Assembly (NCBI GenBank): GCA_021827485.1
Contig: JAKAVM010000018.1
Span: forward strand, 1 to 57,880
DNA length: 57,880 bases
Origin: Actinomycetes bacterium
GTDB taxonomy: Bacteria; Actinomycetota; Acidimicrobiia; Acidimicrobiales; JAKAVM01
Direction: 5' to 3'
The notes under the pieces were generated by a model that saw nothing but the letters and a program-made list of their open reading frames with translations, was not told the origin of the DNA and did not search any database. Both the position numbers and the translations under genes were made by a program. Each line of letters starts with the position of its first letter. The first letter of the stretch is position 1. Shown piece by piece: positions 7,191 through 15,393 of the stretch.

Positions 7191-10100
7191 ATGGGCCGTG
7201 GAATGAACCCCATCCATCCGGTCTTGCGGTTCACAGAGTGGAGAATAGGGCTTCCATTGTTCAAGTCTGAGTCGACCACATCCGATGGCACCGCAGAGAA
7301 CCGTACTTCCAAAGGCCCGATTTCGCACGCTGCACAGTTCCGAGTGCGAAATCGGGATGCTTTTGCTCTGTGGGTGCGTGTCCAACTTGGCAGCATGAAT
7401 ACAAGATTTCTGCTGGGCACCCTGGCGATATTTGTCGTGTGGACATTGACTGCAATGGGTATACAGATCGTCTCAACTGGGGTCGCGACGGCATCGACTT
7501 CTAATGCCTCGTCACCCTCTGGATGGTCCGGCCCCGTTTCAATCGATCCGAACACACTCCTCACCTCCGTTTCATGTCCAACGACGACGTTCTGTGTTGC
7601 GGTCGACAACTCGGGCGATGCATTCTCCTACGACGGATCCTCCTGGAGTGGGCCGACGACTGTGAGTGCTGGAGACGACTTAGCCGATGTCTCGTGTGCC
7701 ACTGCAGAATTCTGCGTCACATTGGACGACGCTGGAAATGCCTTTTCCAAAACCGGATTGCTATGGTCTCCACCAATTCCATTGAATGCAGTCTCTGTAT
7801 CGTGTCCCGTGATTGACTACTGCATGGTGGTCGCTCGATCTGGCGCGGTACTCGTTTTCAACGGCACTACATGGCTGACAACAAAATATGTGGGAAGTCA
7901 ACCCGAAGCGGTGTCTTGTGTCAGCGCGTCCTTCTGTGGAATAGCCGGAACTGTTGGTGAGTCTGGAGCAGCGTCCGTATACGATGGTACTGCTTGGTCA
8001 ACGGTAACTAGTACCGGCGGTAGTTCACCTAGGGCGTTGTCCTGTGTCAGTTCGACCTTCTGCGTCGGGTTTGACGATGGGACTGTTTATTCAGGTTCCC
8101 AATCGTTCGCCTACAATGGCACCTTCTGGTCAGAATCGCCTTCGGTGATCGATGCGAACGGAGTCCTGGACTCTCTGTCGTGTGCTAGCTCCACCTTTTG
8201 CGTTGCTGGTGATGAGGCGGGAGATGTTGTGGCATATGACGGCAAGAGCTGGTCGGCGCCGGAATTGATTGATAAGGGACGAGGTGTGACATCGATCTCG
8301 TGTGCGAGCGCGAAATTCTGTATGGCTGTAGATAACTCTGGCAATGCCCTCATTTTCGGAAGTTCGGGGTCTCCAAGCTCTTCCAGTGGCCCTGCAAGTC
8401 CGACAAGTCTCTGGCAGTTCAAGACGATAGCTTCCTCGAACCCGGAAGATGTTTCATGTTCCGATCCAAACTTCTGCATGGTGGTTGGTCAATATCCAAC
8501 TGGCACTCAGCAATTCACTGAGTCGTGGAATGGGTCGGCATGGACAAGCGAAGAAGTTCCGCTCTCATCTACGCTAAATTCCCGGGATATATTGACTGCT
8601 GACTCGTGCGTCTCTGCTCAGTTCTGCATGGCAGTATCAAACGATGGAGCAATGGAGTGGAACGGATCGGCATGGTCGGCGATCTCCACACCGCAACCGA
8701 CTGGGATAGATCAATATTCGTTGGCTGCGATCTCCTGCCCTACTGTATCTCTGTGCATCGCTTTGGGGAATGAGAGTGAGATTAACTCCTCAGTAGAGGC
8801 TCCTCTCATCGAAGAGTGGGATAGCACGGCCTGGCGGGTAGTCGACGGGATTGGAATTGGAGTGCAAGTGAACTCGCATTATTTGATGTCGTCACTTTCG
8901 TCTGTATCGTGTGTAAGTGCATCATCGTGTATCGCTGTGGGAAGCGCCAGCACGAGTTACTCAGCCAGTGATGCATTAGTCGAATCGTGGAACGGGACTC
9001 AGTGGTCGATCGCACCAGATCCTTCATTTAATTCGATCTCAATTTACAACGAGTTGAGTGGCATATCGTGTGTCGTGAGTACATACTGCGTCGCCATTGG
9101 AACGCAGGCTTCTGCCTTTTACTCTTCAGTCTGGAATGGGTCGGCATGGAGTGGCACTGTTGTAGCGGGTTCGCTCAACGGATACGCATATCCGCGTTCG
9201 ATCTCATGTCCAAGCGAAGCAGCGTGCGTGGTAGTCGGGTCCAGCATGTCACTTTCGGCGCCGAATCAAGCATGGATTGCCCGCATGAACGGCACATCAT
9301 CAAACTGGTCAACGCTGGCGAACGAAGGTATCACTGGCATGTCGAGCACCGCAGAAAGCGTATCCTGCAGCGATCAATTCGACTGCGCAGTGATAGCGAA
9401 TAGTTGCGGATCGACGTGCAATGGAGAGGAGGGTTGGGTAGTTATTGGGAATCCACAGGTGGCCAGCCTGGTTCCAAGTGTGAATTCGGTCTCACCATCC
9501 ACGGGGTCAGTCGCGGGTGGCACATCGGTGACGCTCATCGGATCGGGTTTCACCGGAGCCACCGGAGTTGAGTTCTACGGACCACCCGGTACGCAAGCTG
9601 TCGCGGCCGAGTCGTACAGTGTGAAATCGGACAATGAAATAACGGCAGTATCCCCTACGTTTAGTGCGTTCATGGCTGGAGCAATCGAGACAATCGTTGT
9701 GACGACTGCAAGCGGTTCATCGAGTCCGGGATCGGGTAGTCAATTCACACTCGCTGACGCCTTGTGCGTTGGTACAGACAGTCCTGGAACCGTCATTGGG
9801 ATGGCGCGAAGTACGCTGATTGGGTACTGGATTGCGGATTCGTCCGGAAAAGTTATGGACTGTGGGGGTGCACCAAACTTCGACACTGCACCGATGTCTG
9901 GTTCTGTCGTTGCAATCGCAGGAGAAGGCAATTCGGGAGGACCAGGTTATTGGGAAGCGACGTCGAGCGGAGAGGTCACGGCGGCGGGGAGTGCAGGCAT
10001 GTTGGGTTCATTAAACGGGACTCCGCTTGCCAAGCCGATTGTGGGCATGGCAGCAACTCCCGACGGAAATGGCTACTGGCTAGTCGCTGCCGACGGTGGC

Positions 10101-10523
10101 ATCTTCGCCTTCGGCGACGCGGGCTTTTTCGGCTCGATGGGAGGCAAAACTCTAGTCCAGCCGATAGTCGGCATGGCAGCAACTCCCGACGGAAATGGCT
10201 ACTGGCTAGTCGCTGCCGACGGTGGCATCTTCGCCTTCGGTGACGCGGGCTACTTTGGATCTACTGGTGGGATTCACCTGAGCCAGCCGATAGTCGGCAT
10301 GGCAGCAACTCCCGACGGAAATGGCTACTGGCTAGTCGCTGCCGACGGTGGCATCTTCGCCTTCGGCGACGCGGGCTTTTTCGGCTCGATGGGAGGCAAA
10401 ACTCTAGTCCAGCCGATAGTCGGCATGGCAGCAACTCCCGACGGAAAAGGATACTGGGAAGTAGGTTCTGATGGAGGAGTCTTTGCTTTTGGCGACGCAA
10501 ACTTCTACGGTTCGGCCGTTTGA
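7191..10523 (+). CDS. Giant secreted repeat protein, element cargo
   Basis: A protein of 1,110 residues. The start at ATG 7191 is chosen because AAGGAGG lies six bases upstream; an in-frame start at 7128 lacks such a site. A 68-residue Arg-rich N-terminal extension precedes a hydrophobic segment (MNTRFLLGTLAIFVVWTLTA) ending in TGVATAS, a signal peptide or anchor. Next come about 14 repeats of roughly 40 residues with the pattern SCxxxxFCxAVDxxGxxxxYDGxxWS, each with a Cys-x5-Cys pair, resembling propeller-type blades. An IPT/TIG immunoglobulin-like domain follows (SVSPSTGSVAGGTSVTLIGS). The C-terminus has 42-residue GYWLVAADGGIFAFGDAGFF repeats. It is probably extracellular and adhesive. The gene is more GC-rich than its neighbours. 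A relative lies at 37215-40232. Confidence 0.85.
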   Translation: MGRGMNPIHPVLRFTEWRIGLPLFKSESTTSDGTAENRTSKGPISHAAQFRVRNRDAFALWVRVQLGSMNTRFLLGTLAIFVVWTLTAMGIQIVSTGVATASTSNASSPSGWSGPVSIDPNTLLTSVSCPTTTFCVAVDNSGDAFSYDGSSWSGPTTVSAGDDLADVSCATAEFCVTLDDAGNAFSKTGLLWSPPIPLNAVSVSCPVIDYCMVVARSGAVLVFNGTTWLTTKYVGSQPEAVSCVSASFCGIAGTVGESGAASVYDGTAWSTVTSTGGSSPRALSCVSSTFCVGFDDGTVYSGSQSFAYNGTFWSESPSVIDANGVLDSLSCASSTFCVAGDEAGDVVAYDGKSWSAPELIDKGRGVTSISCASAKFCMAVDNSGNALIFGSSGSPSSSSGPASPTSLWQFKTIASSNPEDVSCSDPNFCMVVGQYPTGTQQFTESWNGSAWTSEEVPLSSTLNSRDILTADSCVSAQFCMAVSNDGAMEWNGSAWSAISTPQPTGIDQYSLAAISCPTVSLCIALGNESEINSSVEAPLIEEWDSTAWRVVDGIGIGVQVNSHYLMSSLSSVSCVSASSCIAVGSASTSYSASDALVESWNGTQWSIAPDPSFNSISIYNELSGISCVVSTYCVAIGTQASAFYSSVWNGSAWSGTVVAGSLNGYAYPRSISCPSEAACVVVGSSMSLSAPNQAWIARMNGTSSNWSTLANEGITGMSSTAESVSCSDQFDCAVIANSCGSTCNGEEGWVVIGNPQVASLVPSVNSVSPSTGSVAGGTSVTLIGSGFTGATGVEFYGPPGTQAVAAESYSVKSDNEITAVSPTFSAFMAGAIETIVVTTASGSSSPGSGSQFTLADALCVGTDSPGTVIGMARSTLIGYWIADSSGKVMDCGGAPNFDTAPMSGSVVAIAGEGNSGGPGYWEATSSGEVTAAGSAGMLGSLNGTPLAKPIVGMAATPDGNGYWLVAADGGIFAFGDAGFFGSMGGKTLVQPIVGMAATPDGNGYWLVAADGGIFAFGDAGYFGSTGGIHLSQPIVGMAATPDGNGYWLVAADGGIFAFGDAGFFGSMGGKTLVQPIVGMAATPDGKGYWEVGSDGGVFAFGDANFYGSAV
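10035..10522 (+). repeat. 126-bp tandem repeats encoding GYW units
   Basis: Units begin at 10035, 10161, 10287 and 10413 (the last incomplete and diverged) and encode 42 residues each. Positions 10044-10195 are identical to 10296-10447 (152 bp without a mismatch), so units one and three were copied recently or are kept alike by gene conversion. Confidence 0.9.
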
Positions 10524-10773
10524 AAATTATCAAGTCGCTAAGATTCGTTGCAGCTGTGGGGGCAGGATCTGGTAAGTTTAATAGATCATATGGTTCCTAA
10601 TCTCGGAAGCGAGATTATGCCAGTTCGTCCCTACTATTGTCCCTACAATCGTGTCGGAGGGTGTGGGTATCTATCGATACCCGAGGGAGTCATCAGTTTA
10701 GATAGTACCAACTAGCAGCAACAATCCGATGTACTCCATCTTATTCCGATCCATTCCAACAAGACTTCACTTC
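10524..10773. other. Right end of the element, non-coding
   Basis: No gene is seen. The stretch holds a hairpin AATCTCG-GAAG-CGAGATT at 10599-10616, which may end transcription of the secreted protein although no T-run follows. It also holds the paired GTCCCTAC sites at 10627-10647 and a second small hairpin GGGTATC-TATC-GATACCC at 10665-10682, before the attR core. Confidence 0.5.
10627..10647 (+). promoter_or_regulatory. Paired GTCCCTAC repeats near attR
   Basis: GTCCCTAC-TATT-GTCCCTACA, 20 of 21 bases identical to the site at 4883-4903 and in the same orientation. It lies 126 bases inside the right core repeat. It is a candidate integrase arm site on the second attachment arm. Confidence 0.6.
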
Positions 10774-10822
10774 CTTTGGATCAGGAGGTTGGAGGTTCGA
10801 GCCCTCCCCGGCCAGCCATATA
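10774..10822 (+). repeat. attR: 49-bp partial tRNA-Gln copy
   Basis: Perfect copy of the 3' part of tRNA-Gln from the anticodon loop to just past CCA. It lacks the 5' half (acceptor 5' strand, D-arm and anticodon 5' strand), so it is not a gene. It marks the right boundary of the integrated element. Confidence 0.93.
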
Positions 10823-10873
10823 GAATATAGCAGCAGTTCAATGGCATATTCGTCGTAGCCTGCCGATTGTGCC

Positions 10874-10910
10874 GGGCGCTGCTAGCACAAATCCGTGGTT
10901 CGCAGCGCCC
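10874..10910. terminator. Hairpin with 9-bp GC-rich stem
   Basis: GGGCGCTGC at 10874-10882 pairs with GCAGCGCCC at 10902-10910 across a 19-base loop. It lies just past the stop of the minus-strand collagen-like gene and could end its transcript. No T-run follows on either strand, so it may not be an intrinsic terminator of the classical type. Confidence 0.4.
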
Positions 10911-10924
10911 TTATAGGTTAGAAA

Positions 10925-12208
10925 TTACCCAATCTGTTTGATGATTACCGTCGCACTTACTGAAGCGATACCTCCAGCGCTTGGAGTGATGGTCAAGGCA
11001 GTCGATTCTCCACTTGGATTGTCGATTTGGAGCGTTTCATTGGCGGTAGTGGTAGTAATCAATGACTCTCCAATGATCTGCGACGTACCAGTTGCCCGTC
11101 CCACAACCGTGTTCGCATCCGCTGACCCGTTCACGATCAATTCAAGTTGTCCCGCTTCTGAAACTGAGACTTGGAATTGGACCTCATAGGTGCCGATATT
11201 GGCAAGTTGAAATGTATCGCAAGGAGAGTTCGTGCAAGTGATTGTCGAGAGGCTTTGAGGACCGGCTTGGGGAAATTGAACAGGAGCACCAGCCGCCACC
11301 GTCGCCGAATTATCAGAAGGCATCAGCGCAAAGAATTCGGCATACGCCAATGATGCGCTGGGGCCAGCAGGCCCTTGTAAACCAGTCGCTCCTGGCGGCC
11401 CTTGCGCACCTGACCCGCCTGGAGGCCCTTGTAAGCCAGTAGCACCATTCGCGCCTTGGGCTCCAATCAGATAAGTGCCGGGATCCGGCCAGATTCCATT
11501 GGCCTTAGGTCCGTAAAGAATTGAATACTTTGTATCGAGATAGAAATCACCATTGTTTCCTAGGGATGTGGCTGGCGCGCCGATTCCGTTGAGAAGCGTG
11601 TTACCCATTGGTCCCATCGGTCCCATCGGTCCCATTACTCCACTCAATCCTGTTGCGCCTGCTACCCCACTGCTCGACGACATTCCAACGACTGGAGCGG
11701 CGAGTGTGAGATTGCCTAATGACCCATGGAACGGAGCATCACCGAAGCTATACACTGCCCCGTCCTTAGCTACCAACCAGTATCCGAGGTCATCGGCAGT
11801 TGGGACAATCCCGATAATCGGCGAACTTAGGTGCTGGCCAGAGAGTGATCCGTAGAATTGAGCACTGCCGAAGCTAAAGACACCTCCGTCTGAAGAGACG
11901 AGCCAGTAGCCAGTACCATTACTCAGATGTGCCACGCGTGTTGCCGACGCAAGTCGTGAACTCAAAGTTGAAACGCCATTACTTGGTGAACCGTTGGATG
12001 ATGTAACGACGGTGCCGATTGCAACGAGAGCTATAACAGTTACCATTACGCTCAATAGCAATCCAACCTTGCTCAATAATTTAATTCGTTGCGAAGGATC
12101 TGGCCCACCAGTCTTCTTTGGGTTGGTAGGAAGGTATCTCATTTCGTTCTCCATTTCCGCTAGTTGAGTCAAGGACTCTTCTAATCTCAAGGGTGAACGA
12201 TGGCTCAC
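10925..12208 (-). CDS. Collagen-like surface protein with GYW repeats
   Basis: A 427-residue protein. Near residues 45-67 a hydrophobic segment (VGLLLSVMVTVIALVAIGTV) acts as signal or anchor. Two GYW repeats follow (GYWLVSSDGGVFSFGSAQFY, GYWLVAKDGAVYSFGDAPFH). Next comes a short Gly-x-y run GPMGPMGPMG, then a segment starting NNGDFYLDT, typical of bacterial collagen-like proteins. A second collagen stretch (GPPGGSGAQGPPGATGLQGP) precedes a C-terminal beta-rich domain of about 130 residues that resembles BclA/C1q-like trimer heads. The start given is GTG at 12208; ATGs at codons 19 and 23 are alternatives, the latter with GGAG upstream. The gene lies outside the integrative element, right beside attR. 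An exposed trimeric filament protein is the likely role. Confidence 0.8.
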   Translation of the reverse strand: MSHRSPLRLEESLTQLAEMENEMRYLPTNPKKTGGPDPSQRIKLLSKVGLLLSVMVTVIALVAIGTVVTSSNGSPSNGVSTLSSRLASATRVAHLSNGTGYWLVSSDGGVFSFGSAQFYGSLSGQHLSSPIIGIVPTADDLGYWLVAKDGAVYSFGDAPFHGSLGNLTLAAPVVGMSSSSGVAGATGLSGVMGPMGPMGPMGNTLLNGIGAPATSLGNNGDFYLDTKYSILYGPKANGIWPDPGTYLIGAQGANGATGLQGPPGGSGAQGPPGATGLQGPAGPSASLAYAEFFALMPSDNSATVAAGAPVQFPQAGPQSLSTITCTNSPCDTFQLANIGTYEVQFQVSVSEAGQLELIVNGSADANTVVGRATGTSQIIGESLITTTTANETLQIDNPSGESTALTITPSAGGIASVSATVIIKQIG

Positions 12209-12788
12209 CCTGGCTGTACTACCTAAATAACCGAGCCTGTCTCATGAACTTTTCCAGCGTTCTTTTCAAACTTTGTCTTAGGTAGAAGCAAATTAGGTGT
12301 GACTAAGAAATATGAAAACACTCCCAATGCTCCTATCTACCTGGATGATTGATGAAAATCACGCTCGATTTTCGCGTCGCCAGGGACTAGAGCAACGATG
12401 TTGCAGTCGGGACCAATGGCGTCCCAGCTACACCTGATAAGAGCAACGTTACCACTAATCGAGAAACATATCAAGCGAAAAGAGTTTTTATATCCTCAAA
12501 AAATTACCCATATGAGTAGTTGAGTACAAAAAAACTACAGCCCCAATAAACCAATACCACAAACTCCACCTTGTCGATGTATTCGATGTATTCACATCTA
12601 GCCAGTTCGAGGATCTCTATCTTGTTTACACTCGGGCATGCTATGAAGTCGAAGTTATCCAGAGTGAATCGGCCTGGGGAAGTTGGAAACTTTCTTACTT
12701 GGAAGGAAAGATAATCATGGAAAATAATGGACCAGCTAAAAGTATCTAGCTGAACTCAAGGAACAAGCTGGTGGGACTACGAATCTTC
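12209..12788. other. Intergenic region, no gene seen
   Basis: About 580 bases between two minus-strand genes. It is AT-rich in the middle, with a short direct repeat TCGATGTAT-TCGATGTAT near 12575. It must hold the promoter of the collagen-like gene at its left edge. Tiny open frames (for example at 12642) have no supporting features. Confidence 0.4.
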
Positions 12789-13211
12789 CTATTGGGATTC
12801 GCACCATCGCTTGAGCCCCTCAGCCTCCATCGCCAGATACTTGGCGATGAGCTTCGAGGTGAAGAGGCTGGCGATGCTGGCCATGGGACCTCGCTGGTCG
12901 ATTGACAAGACGATGGTGGTGTTGCCGGGCTCGTTAGCACGGAGCTGGTGGCCAGCAGTGGTGGTCACCCCACCCCGGCTGGTGGTCCAGGTGAATGATG
13001 CCCCCGGCTCAAGCTCGGTGACCTTCCAGACCATGGCACCTAACCGAGGTTGCTTGAGCCGCACCTTGGTTCCGACAGCCAGTTCGCTAGCATTGAGGCA
13101 CTCCGCCTTGCTCACCGACTCTGTCCACGTCGGCATCCGCTCGACGTCGGTGAGTACCTTCCAGACGTCGGCGGGGGTGGCATCAATGTCGGCTGAGGTC
13201 TCGGCGTGCAC
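12789..13211 (-). CDS. SRPBCC (START-like) family protein
   Basis: A 140-residue protein with the SRPBCC/polyketide-cyclase fold. The N-terminal VHAETSADIDATPADVWKVL (first strand, helix) and DVERMPTWTESVSKAE are the classic opening of this family. FTWTTSRGGVTTTAGHQLRA and TTIVLSIDQRGPM form later strands, and a C-terminal helix ends GLKRWCESQ. Members bind hydrophobic ligands; the ligand here is unknown. The start chosen is GTG 13211, which has AAGGAG upstream and begins exactly where the domain begins; a longer frame to 13382 would add 57 residues without domain features. The gene is much more GC-rich than its surroundings, suggesting acquisition from a high-GC relative. Confidence 0.8.
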   Translation of the reverse strand: MHAETSADIDATPADVWKVLTDVERMPTWTESVSKAECLNASELAVGTKVRLKQPRLGAMVWKVTELEPGASFTWTTSRGGVTTTAGHQLRANEPGNTTIVLSIDQRGPMASIASLFTSKLIAKYLAMEAEGLKRWCESQ

Positions 13212-13593
13212 GATCTGTCTCCTTGCTCTCTGTTTGACTATTCCACAACTCTTTACCAGGTGATCTAGCAACTTTTTGCCACCTAATTCTAGACTACCAG
13301 AGACTCTAGTTGTGAATGAGATGTCCCACTCCACGAAACGGCCGGGAGAATATTCCGCACCTCTGGACCACCTTGCTTGCAAAGCCCATTTTGAATCGGC
13401 CCAGATTTCCCCGGAGATTTTCTTCTTATCGGTAATCTGAGTATAAGCCCCTATTCACAATGAAAGCCTGTCCATACTTGAATCGAAAGTTGTGTGGAAA
13501 AGTACCAGTTAAGTATCCGTTCCGTCCGAGATGCGAAGTTGCCAATCATAGTAGTATTGGGGGAATCGTGGATGGACTGATCGGAGGAACGTA
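13212..13593. other. Divergent intergenic region
   Basis: About 380 bases between the divergent SRPBCC and slipin genes. It must hold the promoters of both. No strong consensus promoter, repeat or RNA structure was recognised. Confidence 0.35.
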
Positions 13594-14316
13594 GTGTCAT
13601 TCTTTGGAGCAACAATCGTAAAGCAATATGAAAAAGGTGTTGTATTCAGATTGGGTAAGTTACGCAATACGCGAGAGTCCGGCGCAAGATTCATGCTTCC
13701 CTTCTTGGATCGAATGACGAAGGTTAGTATGCGAACAGTTACAATGCCGATTCAGTCGCAACATATCATAACCAGAGATAATGTATCGATTGGAGTTGCT
13801 GCGGTCGCGTACTTTCGACGAGTGGATCCAGTTAAGTCAATAATAGAGGTGGAGAATGTTGCTGGTGCAATATATGAGATTGCCCAAACGACAGTTCGTA
13901 ACATTGTCGGTCAGTCATCTCTTGATCAGGTTTTATCTGACACAGAGACATTGAACCAGAAAATAAAGAATGTGTTAGACCATACCACTGAGCGCTGGGG
14001 AGTCTTGGTGGAGTTAGTAGAACTCAAAGATATTGAGCTTCCTCAGTCGATGGAACGAGCAATGGCTAAAGAAGCAGAAGCCGAGCGTGAAAAGAGGGCA
14101 AAGATCATTGCTGCTGAAGGCGAAGCTCTAAGTGTCGGAAAGTTGGCCGAAGCCGCCGATGTGATAAGTAATCATCCAATTGCTCTTCAACTTCGCAACC
14201 TACAAATCCTTTCAGAGATCTCAGTCGAAAAGAACTCGACGATTATATTCCCAGCACAATTCTTAGAAAGCGTAAGGGCGGTGGCCAGCTTCGTGGAAAA
14301 AGAGTCGAGCCCCTAG
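13594..14316 (+). CDS. Slipin / stomatin-like SPFH protein
   Basis: A 240-residue SPFH (band 7) protein of the slipin type. [20 protein letters not shown] opens the domain, [20 protein letters not shown] and [20 protein letters not shown] are core strands, and [20 protein letters not shown] starts the coiled-coil. Slipins form ring oligomers on membranes and often partner with NfeD-like proteases, none of which is encoded nearby. The start GTG 13594 has GGAGG upstream. A stop codon shortly upstream in frame leaves no room for the N-terminal transmembrane helix that slipins usually carry. The protein must therefore attach to the membrane by other means or be soluble. Confidence 0.87.
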   Translation: MSFFGATIVKQYEKGVVFRLGKLRNTRESGARFMLPFLDRMTKVSMRTVTMPIQSQHIITRDNVSIGVAAVAYFRRVDPVKSIIEVENVAGAIYEIAQTTVRNIVGQSSLDQVLSDTETLNQKIKNVLDHTTERWGVLVELVELKDIELPQSMERAMAKEAEAEREKRAKIIAAEGEALSVGKLAEAADVISNHPIALQLRNLQILSEISVEKNSTIIFPAQFLESVRAVASFVEKESSP

Positions 14317-14387
14317 ACTGGAAAAGGGACAAGTCCGTAGGCTGAAATTGAATCGAGCTCCAAGGTTGGGAAAGTCACTAGCCTAGA

Positions 14388-15233
14388 TTAGCCAACTATC
14401 CTAAAGGAATTTAGGAAATCTTTTACCTGACTTTCATGCGTTGAAATTGCAATTATTCCGTACTCAAGTCGATTACTTGCTACCCATAGTATACCTATAT
14501 AGGCATTGGGGTTTGTCTGGGTAGCGCCGCCTTCTACCAAGATGGAAGTTCCCTCAAGGGAGACGTTTTCGTAACCAACAGTGTTTCCAACTGCTGTCTT
14601 CACCATACCGGGAGCTGATTCAATCTGCTTCATGTCACTACTGACTTGTGAGAGAGATGGAGCGACATTCTGAACTACCGCGAAACCTGGAGGCTGCGGG
14701 ATGTTATTCGAATTAGAGTTCAATGATTTGATCATATCGTTACCAGTTACAAACGCTGTCGTATGATCTCCTTGGCCAGATGATCCCAATGAGCCCGACG
14801 GGTTACTGTCCACAACTGGCTTTGATGGAAAAGCTACTTGAAATCGTGCATTACCAGAGCTATAAAGAGCGGTAGTGAAATTCGAAGACGAGCTGAGAAA
14901 TACAGAGTAAATGATACCAATAACTAACACTATTGCTAAACCCACCAGGGCAATTAGTGCGGGCCGAGATCGGAGTTGAGATGAGTTGAATCTACCTCTC
15001 GTTGATTTGGCACCCATCCATTTTTGCGAGTTCTGTCCCAATGGATTTTGATTCCACGGTGAAGCGCTTTCGGTTGGTTGAGCTGGTTGATAGGGCGTTT
15101 GCAACATCTGGCTTGAAGTATCCGTGGTTGGGAAAGCCCCAGGAGCGCTTTGATAGAAGGGAGATTGTTCTGGTGGGTACCATTTAGCATCTGAAGCTAA
15201 CCACCAGCCTTCGCCTTGGCTACAATCACTCAT
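14388..15233 (-). CDS. Single-pass membrane protein, unknown function
   Basis: A 281-residue protein. The N-terminus has GEGWWLASDAKWYPPE, a short Trp-rich motif seen at the N-termini of many actinobacterial membrane proteins (DUF2510-like). A Pro/Gln/Ser-rich cytoplasmic linker follows to about residue 90, then one transmembrane helix (ALIALVGLAIVLVIGIIYSV), then an outside domain of about 160 residues. That domain begins with YSSGNARFQVAFPSKPVVDS and ends with SQVKDFLNSFRIVG, a pattern like PsbP/LpqN-type folds. Function is unknown. The gene stands alone, convergent with the slipin gene; the ATG at 15233 is the natural start. Confidence 0.65.
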   Translation of the reverse strand: MSDCSQGEGWWLASDAKWYPPEQSPFYQSAPGAFPTTDTSSQMLQTPYQPAQPTESASPWNQNPLGQNSQKWMGAKSTRGRFNSSQLRSRPALIALVGLAIVLVIGIIYSVFLSSSSNFTTALYSSGNARFQVAFPSKPVVDSNPSGSLGSSGQGDHTTAFVTGNDMIKSLNSNSNNIPQPPGFAVVQNVAPSLSQVSSDMKQIESAPGMVKTAVGNTVGYENVSLEGTSILVEGGATQTNPNAYIGILWVASNRLEYGIIAISTHESQVKDFLNSFRIVG

Positions 15234-15393
15234 TTCGACTTCCTCCCCTCAACGTGGATCCAATGGGCAAAGCATACTACGGGTAATTGTAATTTGGGAG
15301 AATGTTCTAGATTTTTACGCTCTACAAAGGCTGCTATCAAAAAGCATTCGGTCTCAGGTTAGCCCGTAAGTTGTGAGGGTGTATTCTGTCAAG

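Larger units (their letters stand above)
4783..10822. mobile_element. 6-kb integrative element in tRNA-Gln
   Basis: The segment is bounded by 49-bp perfect direct repeats, the left one within the 3' half of tRNA-Gln and the right one at 10774-10822. Unit length from repeat to repeat is 5,991 bases. It contains a tyrosine recombinase next to the tRNA, a convergent excisionase-type HTH gene, an iteron-like array, paired GTCCCTAC sites near each end, and one large secreted protein gene. No replication, conjugation, capsid or packaging gene is recognisable. The element is therefore either a minimal integrative element that depends on a helper or the remnant of a larger one. Integration at a tRNA 3' end with regeneration of the tRNA is standard for tyrosine recombinases. 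Confidence 0.88.

Noticed and set aside
7094-7609. Minus-strand frame of 171 codons opposite the giant protein start
   Set aside because: Antisense to a strongly supported gene with its own ribosome binding site, and no family features.
10035-10522. Regular repeats that could suggest a CRISPR array
   Set aside because: Units abut without spacers, are 126 bp long and encode a continuous protein frame.
12746-12940. Short minus-strand frame overlapping the SRPBCC gene
   Set aside because: Shadow of the real gene in another frame; low-complexity Ser/Pro/Arg composition.
13212-13382. N-terminal extension of the SRPBCC gene to 13382
   Set aside because: The extra 57 residues carry no domain features, whereas GTG 13211 has a good AAGGAG site and begins where the domain begins.
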